This document shows positions 31,853 through 42,011 of a stretch of DNA of 64,000 nt, piece after piece. Where the stretch lies: contig NZ_JABEMC010000004.1 in NCBI RefSeq assembly GCF_013004595.1, positions 1 to 64,000 of the forward strand. Direction: 5' to 3'. The DNA is from Brevibacterium luteolum (lineage in GTDB: Bacteria; Actinomycetota; Actinomycetes; Actinomycetales; Brevibacteriaceae). How positions within the stretch are numbered: position 1 is the stretch's first letter; each line of letters begins with the position of its first letter. The notes under the pieces are model-generated. The model ran no database searches and was not told the origin of the DNA. It worked only from the letters and a program-made list of their open reading frames with translations. Both the position numbers and the translations under genes were made by a program.

Positions 31853-33153
31853 GTGCCGCCTCTCGTGATCGGGTGCGGGTCGGACAGCTGGGAGTCGGTG
31901 ACGACGCGGTGGCCGTAGAGAATCGTGTGCACGATCCGGGAGGACACCTCGATCCCGGCGAATGGGTTGTTGCGTCCCATCGTCGCGTGCGCATCTGGGG
32001 TGATCCGGTCTGCGGCCTCCGGGTCGACGAGCACGAGGTTGGCACCGGTGCCGATCTCCAGGCTGCCCTGTTCGCGCAGGCCGGAGATCCGTGCCGGTGT
32101 GGTCGACATGACGCGGGCGATATCGGCCCATCCGAAGTCGTAGTCGGCCATCGCCTCGACGACGATCGGCAGCGCTGACTCCATGCCGACCATGCCCATC
32201 GCCGCAGCGGTCCATTCGCAGCACTTGTGCTCGGACGGGTGCGGGGCGTGGTCGGTGCCGATGATGTCGATGGTGCCGTCGGCCAGGCCGGCGCGCACGG
32301 CGTCGACATCGGCCCGGGTGCGCAGCGGCGGGTTGACCTTGTAGACGGGGTCGAAGCTGCGGACGAGCTCATCGGTGAGCATGAGGTGGTGCGGGGTGAC
32401 CTCGGCGGTGACCTGCACGCCGCGGGACTTCGCCCAGCGCACGAGGTCGACCGCGCCCTTGGTCGACAGGTGGCAGATGTGCAGGCGGGAGCCGACGTGC
32501 TCGGCGAGCAGGATGTCGCGGGCGATGATCGCCTCCTCGGCCACCGCCGGCCAGCCGGGCAGGCCGAGTTCGGCAGACACGACGCCTTCGTTCATCTGGG
32601 CGTCTTCGGTCAGCCGGGGCTCCTGGGAGTGCTGGGCGATGACTCCGCCGAAGGTCTTGACGTACTCCAGGGCGCGGCGCATGATGAGCGGATCGAACAC
32701 GCACAGCCCGTCGTCGGAGAAGATCGTCACCCCGGCAGCCGAGCGTGCCATCGCTCCGAGTTCGGCCAGCTGGGTGCCCTTCTGCCCGACGGTGACCGCG
32801 CCGATCGGCACGACCTCGGTGTAGCCGGCTTCGCGGCCGAGGTGGTAGACCTGCTCGACGACGCCGGCGGTGTCGGCCACCGGTGCGGTGTTGGCCATCG
32901 CGTGCACGGCAGTGAAGCCGCCGCGGGCGGCTGACTGGGAGCCGGTGAGCACGGTCTCGGCGTCTTCGCGGCCGGGTTCGCGCAGGTGGGTGTGCAGGTC
33001 GACGAGGCCGGGCAGGGCGATGAGCCCGGTGGCGTCGATGACCTCATCAGGGCTGGTGAGCGAGGCCGGGTCGACGAAGCGGCCGTGATCGATCGCGATG
33101 TCGCCGGTCTCCTTGCCGAGGATGTTCGCACCGCGGATGAGCAGCGATGTCAT
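31840..33153 (-). CDS. pyrC: Dihydroorotase
   Basis: 437-residue amidohydrolase (class I) of UMP synthesis. Metal-binding motifs: [18 protein letters not shown] at the start, [12 protein letters not shown] in the middle, and [13 protein letters not shown] with the catalytic Asp. Residues span the full family length. ATG overlaps the pyrB stop by four bases. Confidence 0.96.
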   Translation of the reverse strand: MTSLLIRGANILGKETGDIAIDHGRFVDPASLTSPDEVIDATGLIALPGLVDLHTHLREPGREDAETVLTGSQSAARGGFTAVHAMANTAPVADTAGVVEQVYHLGREAGYTEVVPIGAVTVGQKGTQLAELGAMARSAAGVTIFSDDGLCVFDPLIMRRALEYVKTFGGVIAQHSQEPRLTEDAQMNEGVVSAELGLPGWPAVAEEAIIARDILLAEHVGSRLHICHLSTKGAVDLVRWAKSRGVQVTAEVTPHHLMLTDELVRSFDPVYKVNPPLRTRADVDAVRAGLADGTIDIIGTDHAPHPSEHKCCEWTAAAMGMVGMESALPIVVEAMADYDFGWADIARVMSTTPARISGLREQGSLEIGTGANLVLVDPEAADRITPDAHATMGRNNPFAGIEVSSRIVHTILYGHRVVTDSQLSDPHPITRGGTWIA

Positions 33154-34124
33154 AGGGCACCTTCCTTACCGGTGAGCAGACTGTAGAGCACGGCCATGCG
33201 CACGGCCACGCCGTTCTCCACCTGGTTGAGGATGACCGCGCGCGGAGAGTCGGCCGCCTGGGCGCAGATCTCGAAGCCGCGGTTCATCGGGCCCGGATGC
33301 ATGATCGCCGTGTGCTCGGGCAGTCGGTTGTAGCGGGTGGCGGTCAGGCCCCACAGCCGGCTGTACTCGCGGGTGTTGGGGAAGAACGACTGGTGCATCC
33401 GCTCGAACTGCACGCGCAGCATCATGACCGCGTCGAAGTCATAGGCGTCGAGGGCGTTGTCGAAGTCGTAGAACACCTCGGCCGGCCAGGTGTCGACACC
33501 CCACGGCAGCAGGGTCGGCGGGGCGATGAGCACGACCCGGGCGCCGAGGGTGGTGAGCAGGTGGACGTTCGAGCGCGCGACCCGGGAGTGGAGGATGTCG
33601 CCGACGACGGCGACGGTGGTGCCGGCCAGGTCGGTGCCGCGGGCGCTGCCTCCCGGTCCCGAGGCCGGCGATCCGGTGAGCGTGCGCCGCAGGGTGAAGG
33701 AGTCGAGCAGCGCCTGGGTGGGGTGCTCGTGCGTGCCGTCGCCGGCGTTGACGACCCCGGCGTCAATCCAGCCGGTGGTGGCCAGCCGGTAGGGGGTGCC
33801 GGAGCCGTTGTGGCGGACGACGACGGCGTCTGCGCCCATCGCGCCGAGCGTCTGGGCGGTGTCCTGCAGACTCTCGCCCTTTGACACACTCGAGCCCTTG
33901 GCGGAGAAGTTGATGACGTCGGCTGAGAGTCGCTTGGCGGCGGCTTCGAAGGAGATGCGGGTGCGGGTGGAGTCCTCGAAGAAGAGGTTGACGACGGTGT
34001 GGCCGCGCAACACCGGCAGCTTCTTCACCGAGTGGGTGCTGACCTGGGTCATCTCCTCGGCGACGTCGAGGAGGCCGATGGCGTCCTCCCGGCTGAGGTC
34101 TGCGGTCGACAGGAGGTGCTTCAT
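33150..34124 (-). CDS. pyrB: Aspartate carbamoyltransferase catalytic subunit
   Basis: 324-residue enzyme joining carbamoyl phosphate and aspartate. The carbamoyl phosphate loop [13 protein letters not shown] is at about residues 49-61, followed by [11 protein letters not shown] and HPTQALLD; the aspartate-side loop includes MLRVQFER. No pyrI regulatory gene is present, as expected outside the gamma-proteobacteria. A 12-residue Gly/Ser insertion (near [12 protein letters not shown]) sits before the second domain. ATG overlaps the pyrR stop by four bases. Confidence 0.96.
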   Translation of the reverse strand: MKHLLSTADLSREDAIGLLDVAEEMTQVSTHSVKKLPVLRGHTVVNLFFEDSTRTRISFEAAAKRLSADVINFSAKGSSVSKGESLQDTAQTLGAMGADAVVVRHNGSGTPYRLATTGWIDAGVVNAGDGTHEHPTQALLDSFTLRRTLTGSPASGPGGSARGTDLAGTTVAVVGDILHSRVARSNVHLLTTLGARVVLIAPPTLLPWGVDTWPAEVFYDFDNALDAYDFDAVMMLRVQFERMHQSFFPNTREYSRLWGLTATRYNRLPEHTAIMHPGPMNRGFEICAQAADSPRAVILNQVENGVAVRMAVLYSLLTGKEGAL

Positions 34125-34693
34125 GCCGGGTCTCCCTCCGCCTCGGCGGTCTCGGGCCAGGAGATCGTGACGGTGTCCTCACTGTCGATCTCTTCGAGGC
34201 CAACGAAGACGCGCTCGTCGACGGCGGTCGGGAGGTTCTTCCCGACGTGGTCGGCGCGGATCGGCAGGCAGCGGTGGCCGCGGTCGACGAGCACGGCCAG
34301 CCGGACGGCCGCCGGGCGTCCAATGTCGGCGATCGCATCGAGAGCTGCGCGGATGGTGCGCCCGGAGAACAGCACATCGTCGACGAGCACGACGGTGCGC
34401 CCGTCGATGCCGCCGGGCGGGATGTGGGTGGGTTCGGGTGCGCGCAGCTTGCCGTGGCGCAGGTCGTCGCGGTACATCGTGATGTCGAGGCTGCCGCAGA
34501 TCTGGGCGGGATCGACGCCGCGTTCGATGTCGGCGATCCTGGCGGTCAGCCGCTGTGCCAGCGGGACGCCGCGGGTGGGAATGCCGAGGATGATGAGGTC
34601 GCCGGCACCTTTGTTGCTCTCGAGGATCTCATGGGCAATCCGCGTGATGGCGCGGGATATCTCGTCGGCGTTCAGTACAGTGCGAACACGCAT
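34121..34693 (-). CDS. pyrR: Bifunctional pyr operon regulator / uracil phosphoribosyltransferase
   Basis: 190-residue PRTase-fold protein that binds pyr mRNA when UMP is high. PRPP motif [20 protein letters not shown] at about residues 103-122, with the N-terminal [14 protein letters not shown] helix. Heads pyrR-pyrB-pyrC-bPH-carA-carB-pyrF. The ATG has AAGGGGG seven bases upstream, and that site forms one arm of the PyrR-binding hairpin, so PyrR probably represses translation of its own mRNA, as shown for M. smegmatis. Confidence 0.95.
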   Translation of the reverse strand: MRVRTVLNADEISRAITRIAHEILESNKGAGDLIILGIPTRGVPLAQRLTARIADIERGVDPAQICGSLDITMYRDDLRHGKLRAPEPTHIPPGGIDGRTVVLVDDVLFSGRTIRAALDAIADIGRPAAVRLAVLVDRGHRCLPIRADHVGKNLPTAVDERVFVGLEEIDSEDTVTISWPETAEAEGDPA

Positions 34694-34703
34694 GTGCGGT
34701 CCC

Positions 34704-34735
34704 CCTTCTCCGCCTCACGGGACGGTGGTTAAAGG
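34704..34735 (-). promoter_or_regulatory. PyrR-binding hairpin over the pyrR ribosome binding site
   Basis: Minus-strand RNA beginning CCTTTAACCACC, then GTCCCGTGAGGC (34712-34723), then GGAGAAGG. It matches the PyrR recognition element known from Bacillus and actinobacteria: purine-rich internal bulge, GTCCnGnGAGGC terminal loop and closing CCTT/AAGG. The 3' arm AAGG is part of the Shine-Dalgarno sequence of pyrR. No separate antiterminator and terminator pair is seen, so the control is probably translational. Confidence 0.88.
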
Positions 34736-34752
34736 AGTGTCGTCTGCACACG

Positions 34753-34758
34753 AGTGTA
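34753..34758 (-). promoter_or_regulatory. Candidate -10 box of the pyr operon
   Basis: TACACT on the minus strand, 18 bases before the PyrR hairpin. The matching -35 position has only a weak GTGTCC. The predicted transcript would start near 34746 and carry the hairpin in a leader of about 50 bases. Confidence 0.5.
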
Positions 34759-34900
34759 CCCCCTCGGCCGGTACCGGACACCGCCTGGGTGGTGCGCCCG
34801 GCAAGCTGTGATTAGACTCTCACCAATGCGCGATGCACTCGAGCGCCCCGAGCCCGGCCCCACTGCGCCGGGCTCATACGCCCTTCGTGAGGAGAACCGC

Positions 34901-35989
34901 GTGAGTTCCGCATCATCACACGCACAGCTGCCCGCCCTCGACCTCGACGTACACACCGCTGGCCTGCCTGCCGAGGTGTCGTTCGCCACCGCGACCTACC
35001 CCACCGCCGATGGCGAGCACACCTGCGGCTATCTGCACGCAGGCAGCCAGGCCGATCCGCTCATCGTGTTCCTGCACGGCTGGCCGGAGCTCGGACGCTC
35101 GTTCGCCGGCTTGCTGCCGCGCATCGCGGCCGAGGGCTATTTCGCGGTTGCTCCCGATATGCGCGGCTACGGCGCCTCGACGGTGTACGCGGACACCTCG
35201 GCGTACGCGATCGAGAATGCGGTGGCCGATGTGCGCGGACTCATCAGCGCGCTCAAGCCCGGTGAGCACGCCGAGGCGATCGTCGTCGGCCACGACTACG
35301 GCGCCCCGGTCGCATGGTCGTTCGCTGCTGCGCACCCGGAGATGTGCAGGGCGGTGGCCGGGATGTGCGTGCCGCATCTGCCGGCAGGTGCGTCGATGAC
35401 TGCGCATGTCAACCGGTCGATGTACCCGGAGGACACGTTCCCCTACGGCCAGTGGGACTACATGGTCGCCCACCAGCAGATGCCGGAGAAGCTCGCCGCG
35501 GAGTTCGATGCTGATGTGCCCGGTTTCATCGCCACGATCATGCGCCGGGGCAATCCGGAGCAGATGACCAAGCCTGCCCTGCAGGCCAAGATCCGGTCCC
35601 GAGGCGGTTGGTTCCCTGACGGCGTGCCGTTCCGGGAGCGGGATGGCCGGGTGCTCAGCGCCGAAGACTACGATGCGCTCGTCGCCTCGCTCTCGCGCAC
35701 CGGATTCGCCTACCCGAATGCCTGGTACCGCAATGTCGAGGCCAACGCCGCGTTCACCGAGAGCCTGCCCGGCGGTGGGCGGATCCCCCAGCCGGCGCTG
35801 TTCGTCCACGCCCGCTACGACCAGGTGTGCGACACCCTCGGGTCCACGATGGCCGAGCCGATGCGCGAGGCGGTCCCCCAGCTGACCGAGCGCATCATCG
35901 AAGCGGGTCACTGGGTGGTGCAGGAGAAGCCAATCCACACCACCGAAGTGCTCACCGACTGGCTCAGCTCCGTCCGCCAGGAAGGCTGA
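34901..35989 (+). CDS. Alpha/beta hydrolase, epoxide hydrolase-like
   Basis: 362-residue alpha/beta hydrolase. Oxyanion motif FLHGWPE, nucleophile elbow VVGHDYGAPVAW with Asp rather than Ser (the epoxide hydrolase or dehalogenase type), acid region HARYDQVCD and catalytic His in EAGHWVVQEKP. The HGWPE-plus-GHDYG pair is typical of soluble epoxide hydrolases; the substrate is unknown. The GTG at 34901 has GAGGAGA five bases upstream; an ATG at 34826 is in frame but lacks a site. TTAGAC at 34813-34818 may be its -10 box. It is the only plus-strand gene between 2 kb and 52 kb and diverges from pyrR. Confidence 0.85.
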   Translation: MSSASSHAQLPALDLDVHTAGLPAEVSFATATYPTADGEHTCGYLHAGSQADPLIVFLHGWPELGRSFAGLLPRIAAEGYFAVAPDMRGYGASTVYADTSAYAIENAVADVRGLISALKPGEHAEAIVVGHDYGAPVAWSFAAAHPEMCRAVAGMCVPHLPAGASMTAHVNRSMYPEDTFPYGQWDYMVAHQQMPEKLAAEFDADVPGFIATIMRRGNPEQMTKPALQAKIRSRGGWFPDGVPFRERDGRVLSAEDYDALVASLSRTGFAYPNAWYRNVEANAAFTESLPGGGRIPQPALFVHARYDQVCDTLGSTMAEPMREAVPQLTERIIEAGHWVVQEKPIHTTEVLTDWLSSVRQEG

Positions 35990-36009
35990 AGCGCTCAGAA
36001 GCGCAACGT

Positions 36010-36047
36010 GAAGCCCCGGTCACCGAGCTGTCGGTGACCGGGGCTTC
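36010..36047. terminator. Strong bidirectional terminator
   Basis: Perfect 17-bp stem GAAGCCCCGGTCACCGA and its complement with a 4-base GCTG loop, between the hydrolase stop (35989, plus) and the nusB stop (36076, minus). GTCGTTGTTG follows on the plus side. Confidence 0.9.
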
Positions 36048-36075
36048 GTCGTTGTTGCAGATCGCGCTTGCGCTG

Positions 36076-36624
36076 TCAGGCAGACGGTTCGGAGTCGTCT
36101 GCCTCGGGCGAGTCGTCGCTGGAGCCTTGAGCAGCGGATGCGTCGTCGACAAGCGTGAGCGTCGACCCGCTCGGCACGTTGGAAGCGGTTGCCTTGGGGG
36201 CAGCCACAGCCGGCTGTGCCTCACCGGTCCGCCGTTTGCGGCTGACCGCGTCGAGCACGGCGTTGATGAAGGCCGGGGATTCGTCACGGGAGTACACACG
36301 ACTGAGCGCGACGGCTTCGGAGATCGCAACGGGATCGTCGATGTCGTCGTTGTGCATGATCTCCCAGATGCCCATGCGCAGCAGCGCCCGATCGACAGCC
36401 GGCATGCGTGAGACCGGCCAGTCGGTGACGAACTCCTCGATGAGCCCGTCGATCTCGTCGCGGTGGTCGACGACACCGGTGACGATCTCGACGGCGTAGG
36501 GTTTCATCGGGTAGTCCGGATCGCCCGAGCGCATGCGGATGAGCTCGGGTTCCGGCAGGCGGCGCTGCTCAGACTCGAAGAGCAGTTCGAGGGCGCGCTT
36601 GCGCGCGCGGCTGCGGGAGCTCAC
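36076..36624 (-). CDS. nusB: Transcription antitermination factor NusB
   Basis: 182-residue RNA-binding protein of the rRNA antitermination complex. The all-helical core runs from [15 protein letters not shown] to about residue 132 ([18 protein letters not shown]); residues 133-182 are an Ala/Ser/Asp-rich tail absent from most NusB proteins. GTG start overlapping the efp stop by four bases, the usual efp-nusB pairing. Confidence 0.95.
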   Translation of the reverse strand: MSSRSRARKRALELLFESEQRRLPEPELIRMRSGDPDYPMKPYAVEIVTGVVDHRDEIDGLIEEFVTDWPVSRMPAVDRALLRMGIWEIMHNDDIDDPVAISEAVALSRVYSRDESPAFINAVLDAVSRKRRTGEAQPAVAAPKATASNVPSGSTLTLVDDASAAQGSSDDSPEADDSEPSA

Positions 36625-37184
36625 TCCTTGACGCGGCCGAGGTATTCGCCCGAGCGGGTGTCGACCTTGACCTTGGTGCCCTCTTCGAGGAACAGCGGCA
36701 CCTGGATCTCGTATCCGGTCTCGACGGTTGCCGGCTTCGAACCGCCGGTCGAGCGGTCGCCCTGCAGTCCGGGTTCGGTGTGGGTGATGGCCAGCTCGAC
36801 GCTCGGCGGCAGCTCGATGTATAGGGCTGCACCGTCGTGGAAGGCCACCTGGACCTTCTGGTTCTCGAGCATGAAGTTCGCGGAGTCACCGACGAGTTCG
36901 GGGGCGAGGGAGACCTGGTCGTAGTCCTCCAGGTCCATGAAGACGTAGTCGGTGCCGTCGTTGTAGAGGTATTCCATGTCGCGGCGGTCGACGTTGGCGG
37001 TCTCGACCTTGGTGCCGGCGTTGAACGTCTTGTCGATGATCTTGCCGGAGGTGACGTTCTTGAGCTTCGTGCGCACGAAAGCCGGTCCCTTGCCGGGCTT
37101 GACGTGGAGGAACTCAAGCACCTGCCACAGCTGGTTCTCGATCTTGAGGACCATGCCGTTCTTCAAGTCGTTGGTCGTTGCCAA
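36621..37184 (-). CDS. efp: Translation elongation factor P
   Basis: 187-residue factor that relieves ribosome stalling at polyproline. Three beta-barrel domains, with the modification-loop sequence [15 protein letters not shown] at about residues 30-44; the loop-tip Lys is present, and no modification gene is visible nearby. The start is TTG with GAAGGA seven bases upstream. Confidence 0.95.
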   Translation of the reverse strand: MATTNDLKNGMVLKIENQLWQVLEFLHVKPGKGPAFVRTKLKNVTSGKIIDKTFNAGTKVETANVDRRDMEYLYNDGTDYVFMDLEDYDQVSLAPELVGDSANFMLENQKVQVAFHDGAALYIELPPSVELAITHTEPGLQGDRSTGGSKPATVETGYEIQVPLFLEEGTKVKVDTRSGEYLGRVKE

Positions 37185-37248
37185 TGCAAATCCTTCGCAG
37201 TCGATAACGGCGGCGCCGTTCGCGGCGCACCAGGGGTCAAGTGTAGCA

Positions 37249-37262
37249 AGGCCTTTCGGCCT
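37249..37262 (-). terminator. Short hairpin between aroB and efp
   Basis: AGGCC / GGCCT stem with a 4-base loop just after the aroB stop at 37269. Too short and without a T tract; at best an attenuating structure. Confidence 0.3.
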
Positions 37263-37268
37263 GTCAGG

Positions 37269-38372
37269 TCAGCTCAGCCGGGTGACCGGCGATTCGGTGC
37301 CGATCGCCTGGTAGGCGGTGTAGAGCAGGCTGGTGTCGGCGGCTTCGAGGACGCCGGGGCTGGCCAGGTCGTCGAGGACGATGAAGCGCATGAGGCTTCC
37401 GCGGGCCTTCTTGTCCCGGCGCATCGTCTCCAGCAGCTGCGGCCATTTGTCGCCGCGGTAGCCGGTCGGCAGGCCGAGGTGCTCGAGCACGCTGCGGTGC
37501 CTGTCGACGACCGCAGCGTCGAGGTTGCGGGTCATCGCCGAGAGTTCGGCGGCGAACATCATGCCGACGGCTACGGCCGCTCCGTGGCGCCACTGGTAGC
37601 GTTCGGTGCGTTCGATCGCGTGCCCGAGGGTGTGACCGTAGTTGAGGAACTCGCGGCGGCCGGATTCCTTGAAGTCATCGGAGACGACGTCGGCTTTGAC
37701 CTGGATGGAGCGTTCGATGATCTCACGCAGCTGCGGCGAGGTGTGGTCTGCCAGCTGCTCCCGAGGTGTCGATTCGATGATGTTAAGGATCGCCGGGTCG
37801 GCGATGAAGCCGCATTTGACCGCCTCAGCCAGGCCGGTGAACAGCTCGTTCTCCGGCAGAGTGGCCAGCGTGTCGGTATCGGCGAGGACACCGGCTGGGG
37901 CGTGGAAGGCGCCGACGAGGTTCTTGCCCTCGGCGGTGTTGATGCCGGTCTTGCCGCCGATCGCGGCATCGACCATGCCGAGCACCGTGGTCGGGATGGT
38001 CACGAAGCGGATGCCGCGCAGCCAGGTGGCGGCGACGAAGCCGGCGAGGTCGGTCACCGCTCCCCCGCCGACGGCAACGATCGCATCCGTACGGGTGAAG
38101 TCGGCCTGCCCGAGGACCTGCCAGCAGAAGCTGGCGACCTGGATGTGCTTGGCCTCCTCGGCATCGGGGATCTCAGCCGACAGCGCCTCGAAGCCGGCAG
38201 CGCCGAGGTCCTCGCGGACGAGTTCACCGGTGGTGCGCAGCGCCCGCGGATGGATGACGAGCACTTTGCTCACGCGTGAGCCGAGCAGCTCAGGCAGGGT
38301 GCCGAGCAGTCCTGAGCCGACGTGGACGCTGTAGTTCCCGCCGCCGGTCACGTCGATGCGCGTGGAACTCAC
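37269..38372 (-). CDS. aroB: 3-dehydroquinate synthase
   Basis: 367-residue NAD- and Zn-dependent enzyme of the shikimate pathway cyclising DAHP. The NAD site is VGGGAVTDLAGFVAATWLRG. Zn ligands lie in the Glu of KCGFIADPAI and in LNYGHTLGHAIE. KTGINTAEGKNLVGAFHAP is the substrate region. GTG start overlaps the aroK stop by four bases. Confidence 0.96.
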   Translation of the reverse strand: MSSTRIDVTGGGNYSVHVGSGLLGTLPELLGSRVSKVLVIHPRALRTTGELVREDLGAAGFEALSAEIPDAEEAKHIQVASFCWQVLGQADFTRTDAIVAVGGGAVTDLAGFVAATWLRGIRFVTIPTTVLGMVDAAIGGKTGINTAEGKNLVGAFHAPAGVLADTDTLATLPENELFTGLAEAVKCGFIADPAILNIIESTPREQLADHTSPQLREIIERSIQVKADVVSDDFKESGRREFLNYGHTLGHAIERTERYQWRHGAAVAVGMMFAAELSAMTRNLDAAVVDRHRSVLEHLGLPTGYRGDKWPQLLETMRRDKKARGSLMRFIVLDDLASPGVLEAADTSLLYTAYQAIGTESPVTRLS

Positions 38373-39088
38373 GCCTCATCACTTCCTTCTGTGTCGTCTG
38401 CGTCTGTGTCGTCTGCGACGGTGCGCTGGCCGTCCTCAGCGTACCCGCCATCGGCGTGTGCTGCTTGGGCCTCGCCCTCGGCGGCGAACTTCGCGTAGTT
38501 CTCTGCCCGCTGCAGGCCGGTGAGCACGTCGACGACTCGGTTGACGACCGTCGAGGGCGGGTCGTTGGACGCCGAGACGGTCGCGGTGGCCACGGACTCG
38601 TAGAGCGGCCGGCGCTCCTCGGCCAGGGCCTTCCAGCGTTCGACCGGGTCCTCGTCGGCCAGCAGCGGCCGGTGGGAGCCGTGCAGCCGGGCAGAGGCGG
38701 TCTCCTCGTCGATCTCGATGCTCATGACCTTGATCGCCGGGTGCTTCAGCTGGGCCCGCGTGCCGGAGTTGAGGATCGCGCCGCCACCGAGTGAGACGAC
38801 CCCGGGCCGATCGAGCAGCCGGCGCAGGGCGCGGCGGACGGCCTCGCGTTCGAACTCCCGGAAGCGGGCTTCCCCGCGAGTGCGGAAGATCTCAGCGATC
38901 GGCCCGTGGGCGGACACGATCATCGCGTCGGTGTCACTGAACGGAATCCCGAGGCGGTCACCGAGCAAACGGCCGATCGTCGACTTTCCTGCCGCCGGCG
39001 GTCCGATGAGCACGATCCGGGCAGTGGCCGCCGGCACCGGGTCGAGCGGCGGAGCCGGGCGCGGGACGGGCAGGTCCGGCGCGTTCAC
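38369..39088 (-). CDS. aroK: Shikimate kinase with C-terminal extension
   Basis: 239-residue kinase phosphorylating shikimate. Walker A is [11 protein letters not shown] at about residues 29-39, the shikimate-binding Asp region is FSDTDAMI, the glycine-rich [11 protein letters not shown] follows, and the lid contains RPLL. The catalytic domain ends near residue 195; the remaining 45 residues are acidic (ending DDTEGSDEA) and unusual for a protein normally about 170-180 long. GTG start overlapping aroC (GTGA). Confidence 0.94.
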   Translation of the reverse strand: MNAPDLPVPRPAPPLDPVPAATARIVLIGPPAAGKSTIGRLLGDRLGIPFSDTDAMIVSAHGPIAEIFRTRGEARFREFEREAVRRALRRLLDRPGVVSLGGGAILNSGTRAQLKHPAIKVMSIEIDEETASARLHGSHRPLLADEDPVERWKALAEERRPLYESVATATVSASNDPPSTVVNRVVDVLTGLQRAENYAKFAAEGEAQAAHADGGYAEDGQRTVADDTDADDTEGSDEA

Positions 39089-40278
39089 GAGTGTGAGCGC
39101 AGCGTATCCGGAATCGCGGCGAGGTAGGAGTCGAGGTTGCGCTTGACCTCGGCCAGGGAGTCCCCGCCGAACTTCTCGCAGACGGCCTCGGCCACGACCA
39201 GGGCGACCATCGCCTCGGCGACGACACCGGCAGCTGGCACGGCGCAGACGTCAGAGCGCTGGTGGTGGGCCCGGGCGGCCTCACCGGTGGTGACGTCGAT
39301 GGTGTCCAGTGCCCGCGGGACGGTGGCGATGGGCTTCATCGCCGCGCGCACGCGCAGGCTCTCACCGGTCGACATGCCGCCTTCAGTGCCACCGGCGCGG
39401 TTGCTGCGGCGGGTGATGCGGCCCTCAGCGGACTCGATCTCGTCGTGGGCGGCCGAACCGCGGCGGGCGGCGGTGCGGAATCCGTCGCCGACCTCGACAC
39501 CCTTGATCGCCTGGATGCCCATGAGGGCTCCGGCCAGCCGGGAGTCGAGCCTGCGGTCCCAGTGGACATGGGAGCCGAGCCCTGGAGGCACGCCGTCGAC
39601 GATGACTTCGACGACGCCGCCGAGGGTGTCGCCGGACTTCTTGGCATCCTCGACCTCGGCGACCATGCGCGCGGACAGCTCAGCGTCGAAGCAACGCAGC
39701 GGGTCGGCATCGAGAGCCGGCACGTCGTCGATGGTCGGCAGAGCTTCCTCACCAGAGCCGGCGACCGGGCCGATGGCCACGGTGTGGGAGAGCACGGTGA
39801 TGCCGAGTTCGGCGAGCATGCGGGCAGCGACGGCGCCGAGCGCGACGCGCATAGCGGTCTCGCGAGCAGAGGCGCGTTCGAGGATCGGACGGGCCTCGTC
39901 GAAGCCGTACTTCTGCATGCCCACCAGGTCAGCGTGACCGGGGCGGGGGCGTGAGAGCGGGGCGTTGCGGGCCTGGTCGGCGAGCACCTCGGGATCAACC
40001 GGATCGGCGCTCATGACGGTTTCCCACTTGGGCCATTCGGTGTTGCCGACTTCGATGGCGATCGGCGAGCCCAGCGTGGAGCCGTGGCGGACACCACCGA
40101 GGATGCGCACCTCATCGGCTTCGAACTTCATGCGGGCGCCGCGTCCGTAGCCGAGCCGGCGCCGCGCCAATGCCTGGGAAATATCGTCGCGAGTGACGGG
40201 AACATGCGCCGGGATCCCCTCCAGAATCCCGACAAGTGCCTCACCGTGTGACTCGCCTGCAGTCAGCCATCTCAACAT
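39085..40278 (-). CDS. aroC: Chorismate synthase
   Basis: 397-residue FMNH2-dependent enzyme making chorismate, the precursor used by TrpE. Signatures include [20 protein letters not shown] at the N-terminus, [17 protein letters not shown], and the C-terminal [15 protein letters not shown]. Full length, ATG start. Together with aroK, aroB and aroE this forms most of the chorismate pathway. Confidence 0.96.
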   Translation of the reverse strand: MLRWLTAGESHGEALVGILEGIPAHVPVTRDDISQALARRRLGYGRGARMKFEADEVRILGGVRHGSTLGSPIAIEVGNTEWPKWETVMSADPVDPEVLADQARNAPLSRPRPGHADLVGMQKYGFDEARPILERASARETAMRVALGAVAARMLAELGITVLSHTVAIGPVAGSGEEALPTIDDVPALDADPLRCFDAELSARMVAEVEDAKKSGDTLGGVVEVIVDGVPPGLGSHVHWDRRLDSRLAGALMGIQAIKGVEVGDGFRTAARRGSAAHDEIESAEGRITRRSNRAGGTEGGMSTGESLRVRAAMKPIATVPRALDTIDVTTGEAARAHHQRSDVCAVPAAGVVAEAMVALVVAEAVCEKFGGDSLAEVKRNLDSYLAAIPDTLRSHS

Positions 40279-40288
40279 TCAACCCATC

Positions 40289-41059
40289 CTACAAAAAGAC
40301 CGCACCGACCAGGACAGTCGTCCACGTACCGATCAGCATGTACGGCCCGAAAGCGATCTTCGATGCCCACTGCCGGCGCTTGGTGGCGAGCAGGATGAGC
40401 ACGTGGACGACGGCGATGCCGTTGATGAGCAGCAGCGCCAGGATCGGGCCGCTCGGGCTCAGGGCAGTGGTGAGCAGGCCGACGCTGACGGAGAGCTTGA
40501 CGTCGCCCATGCCCATCGTCGAGCGGCGCATGAGGGTGCCGCCGACGTTGAGGATGACGAAGAAGATGAGCATGGCCAGTGCGCCGATGAGCCCGTTGAG
40601 GGCAGGTGTTCCGGCACCGGCCCACAGGTGGACGTCGCTGCGGTCGGCCTGCCCGACGCCCATGATGAGCGAGATGAGGAACAGCGCCAGGGACAGCACG
40701 GTGATCGGCATGACGATCCGGTTGGGCAGCCGGTGGATCGAGATGTCGATCCAGAACAGCCAGCCGGTGGCACCGGCGACCATTGCAAAGGCGATCATGA
40801 GCGGCACATCGGCCAGGGTGCGTGACAGAGAGCCGGGAACGATGAAAGCGGCCAGCCAGGAGAGGACGAGGCCCACGCTGGAGAGCACGAAGGTGACGAG
40901 CCCGCCGGGCCGATTGATGCTGTTGACCCCGCGCAGCAGCCGGATGCCTGCCTCGTCGTTGATGATCCATGGGAACCGCAGCCAGATGAGAAGGCTGGTG
41001 AGCAGGGCAACGCCCACGGTGATGGTGAGGCTGGAGACAAGCGACAGCTGCTCGATCAT
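40289..41059 (-). CDS. A24 family prepilin peptidase
   Basis: 256-residue membrane aspartyl protease that trims type IV pilin-like leader peptides. Both catalytic aspartates are present: WIDISIHRLPN and GMGDVKLS (the GxGD motif). About eight hydrophobic segments. It lacks the N-terminal Cys-rich methylase domain of PilD, as do most actinobacterial forms. No pilin or secretion ATPase gene is in the window, so its substrates are encoded elsewhere. The aroE-peptidase-aroC order is common in actinobacteria. ATG overlaps aroE by four bases. Confidence 0.9.
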   Translation of the reverse strand: MIEQLSLVSSLTITVGVALLTSLLIWLRFPWIINDEAGIRLLRGVNSINRPGGLVTFVLSSVGLVLSWLAAFIVPGSLSRTLADVPLMIAFAMVAGATGWLFWIDISIHRLPNRIVMPITVLSLALFLISLIMGVGQADRSDVHLWAGAGTPALNGLIGALAMLIFFVILNVGGTLMRRSTMGMGDVKLSVSVGLLTTALSPSGPILALLLINGIAVVHVLILLATKRRQWASKIAFGPYMLIGTWTTVLVGAVFL

Positions 41060-41937
41060 CGGCGGTCTCCTTTCGCGGTGTGCGCGGTTCTCAGGGCTTC
41101 GGTCATGGCAGCGGCCAGGCGCGGCCGCCAGGTCTGGGGTGGCGCGTCGACGCCGGCGGCTGCGGCGAAGAGCAGCTGCTGTTCGACGGCCTGGTGGATG
41201 AGCATCCGCTCCCCGGCGATCGCCTGTCCGCCGTGGGCGGCGATGTCGGCGCCGACGCTGTAGCCGCCTGCCGCATAGGCGACGTCGAGGAGCACGGTGG
41301 CCGCGTCGACGCTGTCCGGCCAGCTGAAGGACTCAGGACTCAGCGCACCGGCCGGCAGCGTGGAGACGGTCAGCGGGCATTGACCCGGCTGATAGTCGGC
41401 CAGCGGGTGGATGGCTGCCTGCATGCCGAGGCGGGAGGCGAAATCGGCTGCTCCCCTGGCTCGTTCCGGCCTGCGCGCGTAGAGGTCGAGTGCGGCGACG
41501 CCGAGGCGGTGGAGTGCGGCCACAGCCGAGGCGGCGGTCGCCCCGCTGCCGAGGATCGCAGCGGTGTCGGTGGCTGCGGGCTGGCATTCGGCGATCGCCT
41601 CGACGATGCCGATGACGTCGGTGTTGGCGATCCGCTGCCCGTCAGGATGCCGGATGAGGGTGTTGGCGGCACCGGTCTGGGCAGCGGTCTCATCGCTGTG
41701 CCAGCTGCGGTCGGCGGCAAGGCCGACGAGCTCGGTCTTGAGCGGCATCGTCAGTGAGAATCCGGTGTGCTCCGGGTGTTCAGCGAGGAAGGCTGCGAGC
41801 TGGTCTTCGGTGACTTCGAAGCGGCCGTAGCTGCTCGCCTCGGCGATGCCGAGTGCGCGGTAGCCTGCGGTGTGGAGCACCGGTGAGAGGCTGTGGGCGA
41901 TCGGCGAGCCGAGCACGGCGGCGGTGATCCCGGTCAT
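41056..41937 (-). CDS. aroE: Shikimate dehydrogenase
   Basis: 293-residue NADP-dependent enzyme reducing 3-dehydroshikimate. Substrate site LGSPIAHSLSPVLHTAGY and catalytic Lys-Asp pair in TMPLKTELVGLA and NTDVIG; nucleotide-binding glycines in ILGSGATAASAVAAL. Slightly longer than the usual 270-285 residues. 74 bases after mltG. Confidence 0.93.
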   Translation of the reverse strand: MTGITAAVLGSPIAHSLSPVLHTAGYRALGIAEASSYGRFEVTEDQLAAFLAEHPEHTGFSLTMPLKTELVGLAADRSWHSDETAAQTGAANTLIRHPDGQRIANTDVIGIVEAIAECQPAATDTAAILGSGATAASAVAALHRLGVAALDLYARRPERARGAADFASRLGMQAAIHPLADYQPGQCPLTVSTLPAGALSPESFSWPDSVDAATVLLDVAYAAGGYSVGADIAAHGGQAIAGERMLIHQAVEQQLLFAAAAGVDAPPQTWRPRLAAAMTEALRTAHTAKGDRR

Positions 41938-42011
41938 CAGGTTCTCCTCTCCTGGCGGTGGTCTCCCACCTCACAACATCATCTCAGCCTGTGCTTGGCC
42001 TGGGTTCGACC

